From the NCBI GenBank assembly GCA_030603485.1, contig JAUVXS010000004.1, positions 1 to 25,041 of the forward strand: a stretch of 25,041 nucleotides of DNA, read 5' to 3'. The stretch comes from Dehalococcoidia bacterium (GTDB lineage Bacteria; Chloroflexota; Dehalococcoidia; GIF9; AB-539-J10). Made by a program: the position numbers and the translations under genes. The notes beneath the pieces were generated by a model, which saw only the letters and a list, made by a program, of their open reading frames with translations, was not told the DNA's origin and ran no database searches. Positions 1 through 7,655 of this stretch are shown here, piece by piece. Position 1 is the first letter of the stretch, and each line of letters opens with the position of its first letter.

Positions 1-172
1 GGGCAGAGCGGCGAAGGCGGGCGAGGTGACGGTCGAGGCGAAAGATATGCCCCTGGTAAGCCCGCATGGTCTCGAATAGTCCATATCCGTAAAGGAAGCC
101 ATGGTCGAAGGGAGATAGCCTAGCCTTGGAGCGGGGTATGAGTCGGTCGTTAAGATAAATAATTTCTGCCAT
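1..172 (-). CDS. Class IV PLP aminotransferase, N-terminal part (PabC- or IlvE-like)
   Basis: The reverse strand from the ATG at 172-170 reads 57 codons and runs off the window edge, so only the N-terminus is present. It opens MAEIIYLNDRLIPRSKARLS and continues with FDHGFLYGYGLFETMRAY and a HIFRLDRHLARL segment. This is the typical start of fold-type IV pyridoxal-phosphate enzymes: aminodeoxychorismate lyase (PabC), branched-chain aminotransferase (IlvE) or D-amino acid aminotransferase. The PLP lysine and the residues that separate these activities lie outside the window. The pabA gene 75 bases upstream on the same strand favours aminodeoxychorismate lyase in folate synthesis. The divergent leucine genes keep a branched-chain aminotransferase possible. 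The Shine-Dalgarno-like GAGGGTGA (184-177) lies inside a repeat unit. Confidence 0.85.
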   Translation of the reverse strand, partial: MAEIIYLNDRLIPRSKARLSPFDHGFLYGYGLFETMRAYQGHIFRLDRHLARLRRSA

Positions 173-175
173 GAT

Positions 176-208
176 TTCACCCTCACCCTATCCCTTTAGG
201 GGATAGGG
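176..208. repeat. REP-like palindromic unit
   Basis: A TTTCACCCTCA stretch leads into a perfect 9-bp hairpin: CCCTATCCC (186-194), loop TTTAG, GGGATAGGG (200-208). The layout (TTCACCCT lead, pyrimidine-rich arm, purine-rich arm) matches the composite element at 10424-10533. It sits between pabA and the aminotransferase gene, and its reverse strand supplies the purine-rich sequence in front of the aminotransferase start codon. Confidence 0.7.
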
Positions 209-246
209 AATTATGAAGGATTTTGTGGTTAACTACAAACAACTTC

Positions 247-825
247 TCAGCTCCAAACCGGACGGGTAAAACGAAGAAAGTTGGTCAAAATATCGTGTCC
301 TACTTCGGTGAGGATGGATTCGGGGTGAAATTGAACGCCCTCCACTACATAGTCTCGGTGTCTCACTCCCATTATTATCCCGTCAGGAGTTTTGGCAGTG
401 ACTTCGAGACAGGATGGAACCCCCTCAGCTTCGATAATCAAGGAATGGTAGCGTGTTGCTGGAAAGGGGTTAGGTATGCCCTGATAGATGGTCTTGCCAT
501 CGTGGTGGATAGTGGAGGTCTTGCCGTGGACTGGCAAGGCACGACCAATTTCGCCCCCATAGACATAACCAATGCATTGATGCCCCAAACACACTCCAAG
601 TATGGGAAGTTTTCCACCGAAATGTCGCACTGCCTCGTTAGAGATGCCTGTTTCTAAAGGTGTACAGGGCCCTGGCGAGATAATAATATGGCTGGGGGCT
701 AGCTCCTCGATTTGAGCTAAAGTTATCTGGTCGTTGCGATAGACCATTGGTTGCCTGCCCAGTTCCCCCAGATATTGTGCCAGGTTGTAAACAAAGGAAT
801 CGTAGTTGTCTATTATCAGTACCAT
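247..825 (-). CDS. pabA: Aminodeoxychorismate/anthranilate synthase, glutamine amidotransferase subunit
   Basis: This is the class I glutamine amidotransferase subunit that releases ammonia from glutamine for the chorismate-converting partner (PabB for p-aminobenzoate, TrpE for anthranilate). The 192 residues are full length for the family. They show the start DNYDSFVYNLAQYLG, the oxyanion segment SPGPCTP (50-56), the nucleophile in GVCLGHQ (Cys79), and the His167/Glu169 pair in VQFHPES, so the triad is complete. PabA and TrpG cannot be told apart by sequence alone. The class IV aminotransferase gene downstream on the same strand, a likely PabC, tilts the call to PabA. No synthase large subunit is in the window. 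The Shine-Dalgarno sequence before the ATG is weak. Confidence 0.93.
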   Translation of the reverse strand: MVLIIDNYDSFVYNLAQYLGELGRQPMVYRNDQITLAQIEELAPSHIIISPGPCTPLETGISNEAVRHFGGKLPILGVCLGHQCIGYVYGGEIGRALPVHGKTSTIHHDGKTIYQGIPNPFPATRYHSLIIEAEGVPSCLEVTAKTPDGIIMGVRHRDYVVEGVQFHPESILTEVGHDILTNFLRFTRPVWS

Positions 826-1168
826 TCTTATTACCAGGATAGAATAGTCCTGCTCCTTCCACTGTGTTAAGTTCTTAGTATCAAATTATGTCTCCACTTG
901 GCCGTAATTGACAAATTTACATCTGGCGTTTATCCTATTCATTGCTGTTTCCCTGGAAGCACTTCTTTGCGGGCATAGGTAGGCATCTTTCATGCAGGTG
1001 TTGTTTGTTGTATCATAGCTGAAAATGGACGTCTTGGCTAGGGTTTTAAAGACTATGTGCTTGTTTATGCTTTATCTGGATTTTAAAAAGGAGAAACAGA
1101 ATCAGAAATCAGGATAGAATCTGCCGAAGAAGCAACAGGGATTTCTCATTCTATTGAAGGAGAAAATC
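826..1168. other. Divergent intergenic region between pabA and leuA
   Basis: These 343 bases hold no recognisable protein gene. They contain a good sigma70-like promoter toward leuA (908-936), leaving a leader of about 225 bases. The leader includes two short ORFs: an 8-codon one at 992-1018 (MQVLFVVS) and a 24-codon one from the ATG at 1025 that is rich in leucine and methionine. Neither has a strong ribosome site, and I see no hairpin followed by a T-run, so an attenuator is possible but not shown. I see no convincing promoter for pabA. Confidence 0.5.
908..936 (+). promoter_or_regulatory. Putative sigma70 promoter of leuA
   Basis: A perfect -35 box TTGACA (908-913) is followed after 17 bases by TATCCT (931-936), which matches four of six positions of the -10 consensus. 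It points toward leuA, with transcription expected to start near 943. Confidence 0.5.
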
Positions 1169-2704
1169 ATGGAAAAGGTCATCATTTTCGACACTACCTT
1201 AAGAGATGGTGAGCAAGCTGCGGGAGCGAGCTTGAACCTTCAGGAAAAGCTGGAAATAGCCAGGCAGCTGGAGAAGCTGGGTGTGGACGTCATCGAGGCT
1301 GGCTTTCCGGTAACCTCGCCGGGTGATTTTGAGGCAGTAAGTCTCATTGCCAAGGAGATTCGCACCCCGGTAATCTGTGTGCTAACCCACGCCAATCTTG
1401 AAGCTGTTGACCAGAGCTGGGAAGCGGTGAAAGGGGCTGAGCACCCGCGAATCCACATAGTGCTCTCGTCTTCAGATATTCACCTCTTCTATCAGCTCAG
1501 GAAGAGCCGGGACGAAATCCTGCAGATGTCCTGTGATACGGTAGTGCATGCTAGGAAATACTGCGATGATATAGAGTTCTCGGCAATGGATGCCAGCCGC
1601 ACTGAGCCTGAATATATCTATCAAATGCTGCGGGCGGTTATCGAGGCTGGCGCTACAACTGTTAATATCCCTGATACCGTCGGCTATGCTACCCCCCAGG
1701 AATTTAGCGGCTTAATCCAGGGCATACTGAACAATGTGTCTAACATCGACAGGGCTGTGGTCAGCGTGCATTGTCATGATGATCTGGGATTGGCTGTGGC
1801 TAATAGTCTCGAGGCAATAAAGGTGGGTGCACGGCAGGTTGAATGTACTATTAACGGCATCGGTGAAAGAGCTGGCAACGCTTCTCTAGAGGAGATTGTC
1901 ATGGCCCTAAAAACTCGCCAGGATTTCTTCAACCTCACCACTAATATTGATACGACACAGATATATAACACCAGCCGCCTGGTGAGTGAGCTAACCGGTT
2001 TTGCCGTTCAGCCTAACAAGGCCATTGTCGGGGCTAACGCCTTCCGCCATTCGTCTGGTCTGCATATCGACGGCGTTATCAAGATGCCAGTAACCTTTGA
2101 AATAATGGACCCCAAATCCGTTGGTATTCCCTCGAGCAATCTGGTGCTGGGTAAGACCAGTGGACGACACGCCTTCCGGGAACGGCTGGCTGAACTTGGC
2201 TACAGCCTGTCTGAAGAAAACTTTAACCGCGCCTTCCAAGGCTTCAAAAGGTTAGCCGATAAGAAAAAGGAAATCACGGACCGGGATATTGAATCTTTGA
2301 TAGCTGAGGAACTGCGCACTGTTACCGAACTGTACCATCTTGACCACGTTGAAGTTTCCTGCGGTGACCATAGCCTCCCTACGGCAACAGTCAGGCTCAT
2401 CGGTCCAGACGGGCAGAGTTTGGCTGATGCTGCTTTAGGCACGGGTCCCGTAGATGCGGTATATAAAGCTATAAACCGCATAGTCGGAATATCTAATAAA
2501 CTCACGGAATTCACTGTTAAATCGGTTAGTGAGGGGATTGACGCCATCGGGGAGGTTTTGATACGGATAGAGAGTGATGGTGTAACCTATACCGGGCGTG
2601 GTGCTGCCACTGATATCATTGTTGCCAGTGCCAAGGCATACATGAATGCCCTGAATCGTTTATTGGCGGCAAGAAGAGTAGATAGTAATGGCGAAGGCAA
2701 ATGA
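1169..2704 (+). CDS. leuA: 2-isopropylmalate synthase
   Basis: LeuA condenses acetyl-CoA with 2-oxoisovalerate, the first committed step of leucine synthesis. The 511 residues are full length. The DRE-TIM barrel starts with DTTLRDGEQAAGASL, carries the metal-binding histidines in SVHCHDDLG, and the GIGERAGNASLEE loop. The C-terminal part, from about residue 385, is the LeuA dimer domain that binds leucine as feedback inhibitor, with its GPVDAVYKAI signature. I chose ATG 1169 because AAGGAG (1157-1162) lies six bases upstream. A TTG at 1154 would add five residues but would place that ribosome site inside the gene. The presence of a separate cimA in the same run supports LeuA rather than citramalate synthase here. 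It is probably transcribed from 908-936. Confidence 0.95.
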   Translation: MEKVIIFDTTLRDGEQAAGASLNLQEKLEIARQLEKLGVDVIEAGFPVTSPGDFEAVSLIAKEIRTPVICVLTHANLEAVDQSWEAVKGAEHPRIHIVLSSSDIHLFYQLRKSRDEILQMSCDTVVHARKYCDDIEFSAMDASRTEPEYIYQMLRAVIEAGATTVNIPDTVGYATPQEFSGLIQGILNNVSNIDRAVVSVHCHDDLGLAVANSLEAIKVGARQVECTINGIGERAGNASLEEIVMALKTRQDFFNLTTNIDTTQIYNTSRLVSELTGFAVQPNKAIVGANAFRHSSGLHIDGVIKMPVTFEIMDPKSVGIPSSNLVLGKTSGRHAFRERLAELGYSLSEENFNRAFQGFKRLADKKKEITDRDIESLIAEELRTVTELYHLDHVEVSCGDHSLPTATVRLIGPDGQSLADAALGTGPVDAVYKAINRIVGISNKLTEFTVKSVSEGIDAIGEVLIRIESDGVTYTGRGAATDIIVASAKAYMNALNRLLAARRVDSNGEGK

Positions 2705-2722
2705 ATCTGAGTTTAGAAATCG

Positions 2723-2737
2723 AGCTCTCTGAGAGCT
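2723..2737. repeat. Short perfect inverted repeat between leuA and the MgtC-like gene
   Basis: AGCTCTC-T-GAGAGCT is a perfect palindrome with one central base, lying 19 bases after the leuA stop. It could fold as a 5-bp stem with a 5-base loop. No T-run follows, so it is not a classical terminator; an RNA processing site or a protein-binding site is possible. Confidence 0.4.
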
Positions 2738-2750
2738 TCTGAATGTAGAG

Positions 2751-3167
2751 GTGATGAATTTGAGTCCTTGGCTAGAAATGATATTGCGGTTGTTATTGGC
2801 TGCTGCCTTGGGGGCAGGCATTGGTTATCAACGAGAGCGGGCAGGCAAGGCAGCGGGAGTGCGTACGCATATATTAGTTAGCACCGGGGCAGGCCTCTTT
2901 ACCCTGGTATCCATATATGGGTTTGGTGGTGCAGGGGTTGATATTTCTCGAGTTGCTGCCGGAGTAGTAGTTGGAATTGGTTTCATCGGCGCTGGCGTTA
3001 TTCTCCGTGGCCAGCGTGAAGAAGAGGTGGCAGGGCTAACCACCGCAGCTACCATCTGGATAACTGCCGCCATAGGTCTAGCTGCGGGGGCAGGAATGTA
3101 TTTGGTCTCCGTTATAGCAACTGCGGTCGCTGTAGGTATTCTACTGCTCCCCAAGGTTCGTGGCTAG
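2751..3167 (+). CDS. MgtC/SapB family membrane protein
   Basis: This is a small, very hydrophobic glycine/alanine-rich protein of about 135-138 residues with roughly four predicted membrane helices. It matches the conserved MgtC core: RLLLAAALGAGIGYQRER, then GKAAGVRTHILVSTGAGLF, then GIGFIGAGVILR and GLTTAATIWITAAIGLAAG. The family is tied to magnesium limitation and virulence in some bacteria, but its biochemical role is unsettled. The soluble C-terminal domain of long MgtC proteins is absent, so this is the short SapB-like form. Three in-frame starts are possible: GTG 2751, ATG 2754 and TTG 2760. The best Shine-Dalgarno (GAGGTG, 2748-2753) is correctly spaced only for TTG 2760, which gives MSPWLEMILRL. 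It lies 46 bases after leuA, probably in the same transcript, without an obvious link to leucine synthesis. Confidence 0.88.
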   Translation: MMNLSPWLEMILRLLLAAALGAGIGYQRERAGKAAGVRTHILVSTGAGLFTLVSIYGFGGAGVDISRVAAGVVVGIGFIGAGVILRGQREEEVAGLTTAATIWITAAIGLAAGAGMYLVSVIATAVAVGILLLPKVRG

Positions 3168-3230
3168 AGATGGTAAATTTAACCTTGGTTTAGAAAATTT
3201 AATGGCCCTCCTGACAAAGAGGCATTTGGC

Positions 3231-4343
3231 ATGCTCAAGATTTTGCACACTGCTGATATTCATCTCGGGGCGAAGTTCTCGGGTCTAGGAAATAAGGGTG
3301 TCTCTCAACGAGAACAGCTGAGAGCTACATTCAAAAATGTTGTTGCTACTGCAATAGATGAAAGGGTAAACATCGTTTTAATTGTCGGAGACCTATTCGA
3401 TGCTAATCAGCAGTCACAAAAGAATATAGATTTGGTAATAGAGCAATTTAATTTGCTCAATCAGAATAATATTCCAGTCTCCCTTATCCCCGGCACGCAC
3501 GATTCTCTTGATTCCTCGGCAATTTACAGGAAAGTTGACTTTGAAGGAAAATGCCCCAATCTAAGCATTTTTACTGACGAAAATATATCTTACAAAGAGT
3601 ATCCCAACCTGGATTTAACGGTATATGGGAAGCCGAATCTAAGTAATAGGTCATACATAAGCCCATTGAAAGGACTCAAGCCTGCGACTTCAAGTAAGTT
3701 TCATATCGCTATGGCTCACGGGTCCTTCTATATCCCAGAAAAAATAGCGGAAGATGACCATGTCTTCAGGCTTGACGAAGTCAAAACCAGTGGCATGGAT
3801 TATCTAGCGCTGGGGCATTGGCACCGAGTCTATAGATGCTCAGAGAAGCCTCCAGCCTGGTATTCCGGCCCGCCGGAATGGATACCTGACCAAAGAGAAA
3901 GAGGTACTGTGCTTTTAGTTAGCATTTTGGATTCAAGCGAGGTTAAGATTGACCCCAAAATGCTTGGACTTCGTGACTATGACGAAGTAGAGATAGACAT
4001 GAGTGAAATACAAGACCTGGCGAAGCTAAAAGCGAGAATCTCCGAGGGGGCAAATCCGAATTTGGTAAAAAAAGTCACTCTTAAGGGGCTTCGCGATGCC
4101 GAATTTATAGTAAATCCTGAGGAATTGGCTGAATTGAGGGAGAAATTCTTTCATCTTAACGTTGTGGATAGATCTCATCCAAAGTTAGGAGAGGTCACGG
4201 AGAATGAAGAGCGGTTGATCAGGAATAGATTTATTAAGCTGATGAAGGGGCAAATCGAGAGCGAGGAGGGAGGGGAGAGAGACATTGCTGAAAATGCCCT
4301 TCAGTATGGTATAGCTCTTTTAGACGGGAAGGAAGTCTTATAA
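3231..4343 (+). CDS. SbcD/Mre11/YhaO-like metallophosphoesterase (DNA repair nuclease family)
   Basis: The N-terminal calcineurin-like phosphoesterase domain is nearly complete: ADIHLG (Asp9, His11), GDLFD (Asp54), GTHD (89-91 region), MAHG (His163) and GHWHR (His196, His198). Members are manganese-dependent DNA nucleases that work with an SMC-like ATPase. The usual motif GNH(D/E) reads GTHD here: Thr89 (codon ACG) replaces the asparagine that normally contacts metal and phosphate. The C-terminal 150 residues look like the capping/partner-binding part, weakly conserved. At 370 residues it is of usual length. Its stop codon overlaps the ATG of the ATPase gene (TAATG), which implies translational coupling and a two-subunit complex. 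The best relatives I can name are SbcD and YhaO; I leave the symbol open. Confidence 0.85.
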   Translation: MLKILHTADIHLGAKFSGLGNKGVSQREQLRATFKNVVATAIDERVNIVLIVGDLFDANQQSQKNIDLVIEQFNLLNQNNIPVSLIPGTHDSLDSSAIYRKVDFEGKCPNLSIFTDENISYKEYPNLDLTVYGKPNLSNRSYISPLKGLKPATSSKFHIAMAHGSFYIPEKIAEDDHVFRLDEVKTSGMDYLALGHWHRVYRCSEKPPAWYSGPPEWIPDQRERGTVLLVSILDSSEVKIDPKMLGLRDYDEVEIDMSEIQDLAKLKARISEGANPNLVKKVTLKGLRDAEFIVNPEELAELREKFFHLNVVDRSHPKLGEVTENEERLIRNRFIKLMKGQIESEEGGERDIAENALQYGIALLDGKEVL

Positions 4344-6487
4344 TGTGGTTGAAAAGGATTGAGCTTAAAAACTTCAAGAGACTGGTTGATTTTCAAGCCC
4401 AGTTTAGCCCCGGGATAAATGTGGTCAAAGGTCCGCTAAATGAAATGGGGAAGTCCACTTTACTTGATGGTATCGTTGTTGCTCTTTTTCATAATCCTAA
4501 AAGCACTGCAAAGGAGCTTAAAGATTATGTTTCCTGGGGCTCAACCAGGCAGATTCAAACCAGCCTTGAGTTTGAGGATAAAGGGAACAGATATTTGTTG
4601 GAGAAGGATTTTGACAAAGGAACCGTCAGGCTTATTGATGATAATACTCAAGAAGAACTTGATACTTTCAAAGAGATTTCAGAGAAAATGGCTGAGCTAT
4701 TGGGAACCAAATCTGACAAGCTCTTCTTGTGTTCTTCTTGTATTCGTCAAACACAGGTAAGTGAAATCTCATCAGGTAAGCAGGAAATTAACGAAAGCTT
4801 AGAGGAAGTTGTGAGTGGGGGTAAAGAAGGCACCCTTGCCATGCAAGTGATACAGAAGCTGGATGACGAAATCTCTGAGATTAGGAAGGGATTGGACAGA
4901 CCAGTAAAAATCCCAGGCAGCTTGGCGAGGCTGAGAAGCCAACTGGAGGATTTTTCACAGAGATATAATGAGGTTAGGGATGAGGTCTCCGAAGTTGAGG
5001 CGCAAAAAATTGAGCTGATGGAAGCAAACAAGCAACTGGCTCAGGTCAAGGAGGAGTATGAAAATGCCAGGGTTCTATTGGAGAAGAATAAACAGCGTAA
5101 AGATATCGAGGTATCTATTGAAAGGTTGACTAAAGATTATAATGGCGTGGCAGAACTACTTAGCAGGATGAGGAACCAGGAAGAGGACTCTGAGAAAGCA
5201 GATAAAGCGCTCAGTGCTATCGAAGGTTTTGAAGATAAGCAACAGGTCTCGGAATTTAGAAAGGGGCTGGATGCAATCCAGAATGGACGTGGGCATATCG
5301 AGAAGGATTTATCTACGCGAGACACAGAACTGGCCGAAGCTAGAGAAAAATTGAACAGAAGAGGATCCATTAGATTCCTCGGTTCAAAGAGAAGTATAGC
5401 TACTGCGATAATAATATTGACAGGCGGGATAATTGGAGTCCTGGTTGGTCCCTTCTACCTCTTGAGCTTGATAATCACGGGCGCAGCTTTTCTTGCCATA
5501 ACTATGTGGGCGAGAACTGCCCTTATTCAAGATAAGACCAGCATGTCTGGCATTGAAGAGCGTGTTCAAAAAATGAAAGGGTCTCTCGATGAACTTAGTC
5601 AGGGAGAACAAGAATTGCTGGCTGAAGCTAAATGTAACACGGTTGTTGAGTTTAAGGAGAAAGAAAGAGATTTTTATTATTGGCTGGAAAAGAAAAGGAA
5701 AGCGGAATACCTCTTAGAAGGAATGCTAAGTGGGGAAACGGTTCAGGATATTGAGAAACGAAGGCAGGAGGTAGCTAGAAAGTTAGCAGTTGAGCAGGCG
5801 AAACTGACCGAGGACTTGATAGAAACACGCATGAGCCCGGAAGAATACATCGAATTAGAAAGGAAGGTTCAGAGACTAGAGGCGACACGAAATGAGCTGG
5901 AAGACCGCAAAAGGGATAGCATGGCAATCCTTAAGACAGCGAAACATGATGCTGAGGAGCAAGTCAGGCTGGAAGAGGAACTGGAAGGACTTCAGGAATC
6001 ATTGAAACATGAAGACAGAAAAGGGAAAGTTTATGAATTAGCCAGGGAATTCATCTCTAAGGCGAGAACCGAGGTTCTTTCGTCAGTTGAGGAAGCTTTG
6101 GAGAAAGAAATTCAGAGATATTTGGCTGTCTTTACCAATGACAGGTATAAGCAGGTAAGAGTTAACAAAGAAGCTCTGGAGTTCGCGGTATATTCGGATG
6201 AGAAAGGAGACTGGGCTAAGCCCGAGGACTTGAGCGGAGGAGTGATTGACGAATTTTATCTAGCATTTCGACTTGCCCTGGCACGGCTGATATTTGGCGA
6301 TAAGAAGCCGCCTTTGATACTGGATGACCCTTTTGTTAATTTTGACTCTGTCCGTCTGGCTAACACGCTAAACTTTTTCAAAACACTGGCCCCGGATTAT
6401 CAAATTGTTATATTCACGCTGAGCAATTTGTACGATGAGGTAGCTGATAATATTATTTTGTTAGGTAAAAAAGAGAGGCCTTTATGA
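4343..6487 (+). CDS. SbcC/Rad50/YhaN-like ATPase with central membrane hairpin
   Basis: This 714-residue SMC-like ATPase is the likely partner of the preceding nuclease. The N-terminal head holds the P-loop GPLNEMGKST (30-39) and a Q-loop at about Gln136 preceded by a CxxC (Cys130, Cys133). The C-terminal head holds the signature LSGG (630-633) and Walker B LILDDPF (658-664). Between the heads lie two long charged coiled-coil arms, about 160-345 and 395-600. At their apex (about 352-390) lies a hydrophobic stretch broken by Gly-Pro (369-370), which reads as a membrane hairpin. Rad50 and SbcC carry a CxxC zinc hook at that place; YhaN-type proteins carry membrane segments instead, so YhaN is the closer model. 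The P-loop has one residue more than the common GPNEAGKST form. Confidence 0.85.
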   Translation: MWLKRIELKNFKRLVDFQAQFSPGINVVKGPLNEMGKSTLLDGIVVALFHNPKSTAKELKDYVSWGSTRQIQTSLEFEDKGNRYLLEKDFDKGTVRLIDDNTQEELDTFKEISEKMAELLGTKSDKLFLCSSCIRQTQVSEISSGKQEINESLEEVVSGGKEGTLAMQVIQKLDDEISEIRKGLDRPVKIPGSLARLRSQLEDFSQRYNEVRDEVSEVEAQKIELMEANKQLAQVKEEYENARVLLEKNKQRKDIEVSIERLTKDYNGVAELLSRMRNQEEDSEKADKALSAIEGFEDKQQVSEFRKGLDAIQNGRGHIEKDLSTRDTELAEAREKLNRRGSIRFLGSKRSIATAIIILTGGIIGVLVGPFYLLSLIITGAAFLAITMWARTALIQDKTSMSGIEERVQKMKGSLDELSQGEQELLAEAKCNTVVEFKEKERDFYYWLEKKRKAEYLLEGMLSGETVQDIEKRRQEVARKLAVEQAKLTEDLIETRMSPEEYIELERKVQRLEATRNELEDRKRDSMAILKTAKHDAEEQVRLEEELEGLQESLKHEDRKGKVYELAREFISKARTEVLSSVEEALEKEIQRYLAVFTNDRYKQVRVNKEALEFAVYSDEKGDWAKPEDLSGGVIDEFYLAFRLALARLIFGDKKPPLILDDPFVNFDSVRLANTLNFFKTLAPDYQIVIFTLSNLYDEVADNIILLGKKERPL

Positions 6488-6555
6488 TGAACTTGCCACT
6501 CATCATAACAAGCACGGTTTCTGTGAAAGCCAGCGAACAATGAGAGGTGAATAGT

Positions 6556-7644
6556 ATGGAACTTGATATAGCGGTTTTGCCCGGCGATGGTGTTGGTCCT
6601 GAGGTAACAACCCAGGCGCTGAAGGTTTTGCAGACCGTGGGTGAGAAATTTGGGCATAGCTTTCACCTTCATGATGGTCTCATAGGTGGAGTTGCTATAG
6701 ATACTTTGGGCACAGCTCTTAGCGAAGAGACCTTGAAGATGTGTAAACAATGTGATGCGGTGCTGCTTGGTGCAGTTGGCGGTTCTAAATGGGATGACCC
6801 TCAAGCCAAAATCCACCCTGAAGACGGACTTCTGGCTTTGCGCAAAGGGCTGGGAGTGTTTGCTAATTTGCGTCCCGTGAAAGTTTTCCCTATGCTGGTG
6901 GATTCTACTAACTTAAAGCCGGAGGTGGTTAAGGGGGTTGATTTGGTAGTGGTCAGGGAGCTTACCGGCGGACTTTACTTCGGTCAGCCCAAGAAACAGT
7001 GGCTAACTCCGGAGGGAAGGCAGGCTGTTGATACGTTAGCCTATTCTGAGAAGGAAATTGACCGCATATTAAAGGTGGGCTTTGAGCTGGCACGGAGCCG
7101 ACGTAAGAAGCTAACTTCCGTGGACAAAGCCAATGTCCTTCAGTCATCCCGACTATGGCGGCAGATTGCCATAGAGATTTCTGCCGACTACCCCGATGTT
7201 GAGCTTCAGCATATGCTGGTTGATGCCTGTGCGATGAGGTTTATTCAGCGTCCTGCTGATCTGGACGTCCTGGTCACAGAAAACATGTTTGGTGACATTC
7301 TCACCGACGAGGCTTCAATGCTGGCTGGTTCTATGGGCATGCTTCCTTCAGCCAGCCTGGCAGGAATTCCCAAAGAAAGAACATTCGGCATGTATGAACC
7401 AATTCATGGCAGTGCCCCGCGTCGAGCAGGGCAAAACCTGGCTAACCCTATTGCTACTATCCTGAGTGTAGCTATGATGCTTCGCTATTCATTTGCCCTG
7501 GAAACTGAAGCACAGACTGTAGAAAACGCCGTCCTTGCCACCCTGGAGCAAGGTTATAGAACTTACGATATAATGTCGGAGGGCAAGATTCGGGTGGGAA
7601 CAAAGGAGATGGGAGATTTGATTGCTCAAAAAGTGAAAGGTTAA
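6556..7644 (+). CDS. leuB: 3-isopropylmalate dehydrogenase
   Basis: LeuB oxidises and decarboxylates 3-isopropylmalate with NAD, and also acts on the methylmalate intermediate of the citramalate route to isoleucine. The 362 residues show the family pattern: VLPGDGVGPEV at the start, the substrate arginines in ANLRP and VVVRELTGG, the active-site lysine in SVDKANVL, the metal aspartates around LVDACAM and NMFGDILTDEAS, and the NAD-binding GSAP segment in EPIHGSAPRRAG. ATG 6556 is preferred: AGAGGTGA (6543-6550) lies five bases upstream. A GTG at 6547 would sit inside that ribosome site. It is 11 bases from cimA, so the two are surely cotranscribed. The preceding ATPase gene ends 68 bases upstream. 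Confidence 0.95.
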   Translation: MELDIAVLPGDGVGPEVTTQALKVLQTVGEKFGHSFHLHDGLIGGVAIDTLGTALSEETLKMCKQCDAVLLGAVGGSKWDDPQAKIHPEDGLLALRKGLGVFANLRPVKVFPMLVDSTNLKPEVVKGVDLVVVRELTGGLYFGQPKKQWLTPEGRQAVDTLAYSEKEIDRILKVGFELARSRRKKLTSVDKANVLQSSRLWRQIAIEISADYPDVELQHMLVDACAMRFIQRPADLDVLVTENMFGDILTDEASMLAGSMGMLPSASLAGIPKERTFGMYEPIHGSAPRRAGQNLANPIATILSVAMMLRYSFALETEAQTVENAVLATLEQGYRTYDIMSEGKIRVGTKEMGDLIAQKVKG

Positions 7645-7655
7645 GGGAAATTTCC

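Noticed and set aside
223..657. 144-residue open frame on the plus strand
   Set aside because: It lies antisense within pabA, whose catalytic residues are complete, and shows no protein family pattern.
2828..3154. 108-residue minus-strand frame inside the MgtC-like gene
   Set aside because: It is a low-complexity alanine/proline/threonine shadow of a glycine- and alanine-rich membrane protein.
4731..4744. CxxC (Cys130, Cys133) in the SbcC-like protein as a zinc hook
   Set aside because: It lies in the ATPase head next to the Q-loop, not at the coiled-coil apex where a zinc hook belongs.
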